From: Listeria ilorinensis
GTDB lineage: Bacteria; Bacillota; Bacilli; Lactobacillales; Listeriaceae
Length of the DNA: 64,000 nt
Direction: 5' to 3'
Assembly: GCF_913566895.1 (NCBI RefSeq)
Contig: NZ_CAJYCN010000006.1
Span: 90,179-154,178, forward strand
Under the pieces are notes generated by a model, which was given only the letters and a program-made list of their open reading frames with translations, had not been told where the DNA came from and ran no database searches. Positions 63,162-64,000 of this stretch are shown here, in pieces. The position numbers and the translations under genes are program-made. How positions within the stretch are numbered: the first letter of the stretch is position 1; every line of letters starts with the position of its first letter.

Positions 63162-63325
63162 ATGAAGGGAAATAATATATTTTTCATAAAAAACCCAAGT
63201 GAATTAATTTGTGGATTTACCTTAGCTTCATTGAATTCTTCTCTTTAACATGGATAGTCAGTGACCTTCTTGGATATATTTGGGATATTAAAATTTCTTT
63301 ATTGATGGGAGTGCATGAGAGATGA
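63162..63325 (+). pseudogene. second frameshifted small membrane ORF
   Basis: ATG 63162 opens MKGNNIFFIKNPSELICGF and ends after 28 codons. From about 63203 another frame reads NLWIYLSFIEFFSLTWIVSD...ISLLMGVHER and ends at a TGA (63323-63325) overlapping the next ATG (63322). The two halves fit one ~55-residue membrane protein with a frameshift near 63205, translationally coupled to the lipoprotein. No clear RBS precedes 63162. Confidence 0.35.
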
Positions 63326-63702
63326 AGATAAAGCTTATGGGATTGTTGATAATGTGGTTATTTTTAGTAGTAGGATGTACCGATTTGCATTCTAGTGAAA
63401 AAGAAAAATTAGCAGATGAAACTGTGTTCACTGGTACAGTAGAAGAAGTGATTCCAGATTCCTCTATCCTTGTGAAGGATTTCAAAGATGTTGAAAATCA
63501 AGCTGATCCAGACAATCAATTAGTTCGACTCTTCAGAACAACAGATGTTATTTTTAATGAAAAGGATGAACCAGTGAAAGTTACCCAATTAAAAAAAGGA
63601 GACCGTGTAGAGGTTTTTCTCACAACAGATTATGTAGTGAAAGAGACTTCACCAGGGCAAATAGATTGGGAGTATATCGTTAAAATCAGGAAAAGAGATT
63701 AA
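63322..63702 (+). CDS. small lipoprotein, DUF3221/YobA-like
   Basis: This 126-residue protein begins MKIKLMGLLIMWLFLVVGCTD with lipobox VVGC, then a small beta-rich domain (ETVFTGTVEEVIPDSSILVKD, LKKGDRVEVFL) resembling OB-like DUF3221 lipoproteins such as B. subtilis YobA. ATG 63322 overlaps the stop of the preceding broken ORF. Function is unknown. Confidence 0.65.
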   Translation: MKIKLMGLLIMWLFLVVGCTDLHSSEKEKLADETVFTGTVEEVIPDSSILVKDFKDVENQADPDNQLVRLFRTTDVIFNEKDEPVKVTQLKKGDRVEVFLTTDYVVKETSPGQIDWEYIVKIRKRD

Positions 63703-63938
63703 GGCTATTTAAGAAAAAACATACTATTTACACCGATCTTTATGTTGAGGTCAGTTTTTCGTATAGATTTAGGATGTAAATAATTATTTTTTTAAAACTA
63801 AGATGAAAAAGTGTTTAGTTTCTCTCTAATAGCGTTAGAAGTTTATTTATCCTTAGACATGGTAAGTGCAGAATTCATGTTATATTACATCAAATGCTAG
63901 GAAAATAGAAACGATTTTTTAGTTAATATATGTATTTC
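63703..63938. other. A/T-rich gap, no gene seen
   Basis: No ORF with an RBS and no convincing terminator were found. The end of the gap runs into the second copy of the 25-bp motif. Confidence 0.35.
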
Positions 63939-64000
63939 ACGACAAAAAGCGGACATTTCATTACTTTTTTCGTTTTTGATAGCATTTGTATAGTATGATA
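63939..64000 (+). promoter_or_regulatory. 25-bp repeated motif (copy B) and start of a promoter
   Basis: The motif at 63939-63963 differs from copy A at two positions (both T/C). TTGATA and TATGATA follow at the window edge, so a further gene of the same regulon probably starts just outside. Confidence 0.5.

Overview
The window is a chromosomal stretch of a low-GC Gram-positive bacterium, most likely in or next to the genus Listeria. Support: Firmicute-type ribosome binding sites; a CIRCE-controlled groESL operon next to ydiK/ydiL; a glmS ribozyme; a cdaA-cdaR-glmM operon; a malR/amylase/malEFG/malP cluster; a kimA potassium transporter; and an LhrC/Rli33-1-like small RNA, a family known from Listeria. 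Gene content and order partly follow L. monocytogenes (my recollection of the lmo0645-0666, lmo2118-2130 and lmo2152-2155 neighbourhoods; no search was run). No phage, insertion sequence, plasmid origin or CRISPR array was seen.

Layout. 1-6 kb: amino-acid permease, two-domain VOC protein, CorA transporter and two FadR-type GntR regulators around repeated TGTACACA sites. 6-16 kb: acetyltransferase, DUF975 protein, phosphatase, lipase-like hydrolase, CtaM, lipoprotein, PdxK, HAD phosphatase, sugar acetyltransferase with YwdI/YwdK-like genes, an LhrC-like sRNA, a decayed ORF and a YxeA-like protein. 16-26 kb: MATE exporter, NrdR-box-controlled ribonucleotide reductase operon (alpha, beta, flavodoxin, thioredoxin), two MazG-type hydrolases, a WYL regulator, small enzymes and a PfoR/EIIC-like protein. 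26-30 kb: a pseudogene and a Fur-box fhuDBG operon with no ATPase. 30-32 kb: an Rgg-like regulator between two similar modules, each made of a tiny hydrophobic peptide ORF, a conserved hairpin and a ~120-nt RNA with its own terminator. 32-37 kb: acetyltransferase, ABC exporter, a third GntR regulator, PAP2 phosphatase and five tRNA genes. 37-51 kb: kimA, an arginase-like protein with altered metal ligands, and the maltose/maltodextrin cluster. 51-60 kb: cdaA-cdaR-glmM, thioredoxin-like and membrane proteins, a miniature LPXTG protein, ribozyme-controlled glmS, ydiK-ydiL. 60-64 kb: groESL, then a decaying set of small membrane/lipoprotein genes carrying a repeated 25-bp promoter-proximal motif.

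How parts work together. CdaA makes c-di-AMP, CdaR modulates it, GlmM and GlmS lead to UDP-GlcNAc, and KimA is a known c-di-AMP target in related bacteria. MalEFG imports maltodextrins, the amylase and maltose phosphorylase degrade them, and a LacI regulator plus cre-like sites control them. NrdR boxes control dNTP supply. The strongest candidate for an undescribed system is the Rgg/short-peptide/small-RNA locus at 30.1-32.1 kb.

Many starts given here are shorter than the longest possible ORF because a well-spaced ribosome binding site marks an internal start. All homology statements rest on motif and family recognition only.
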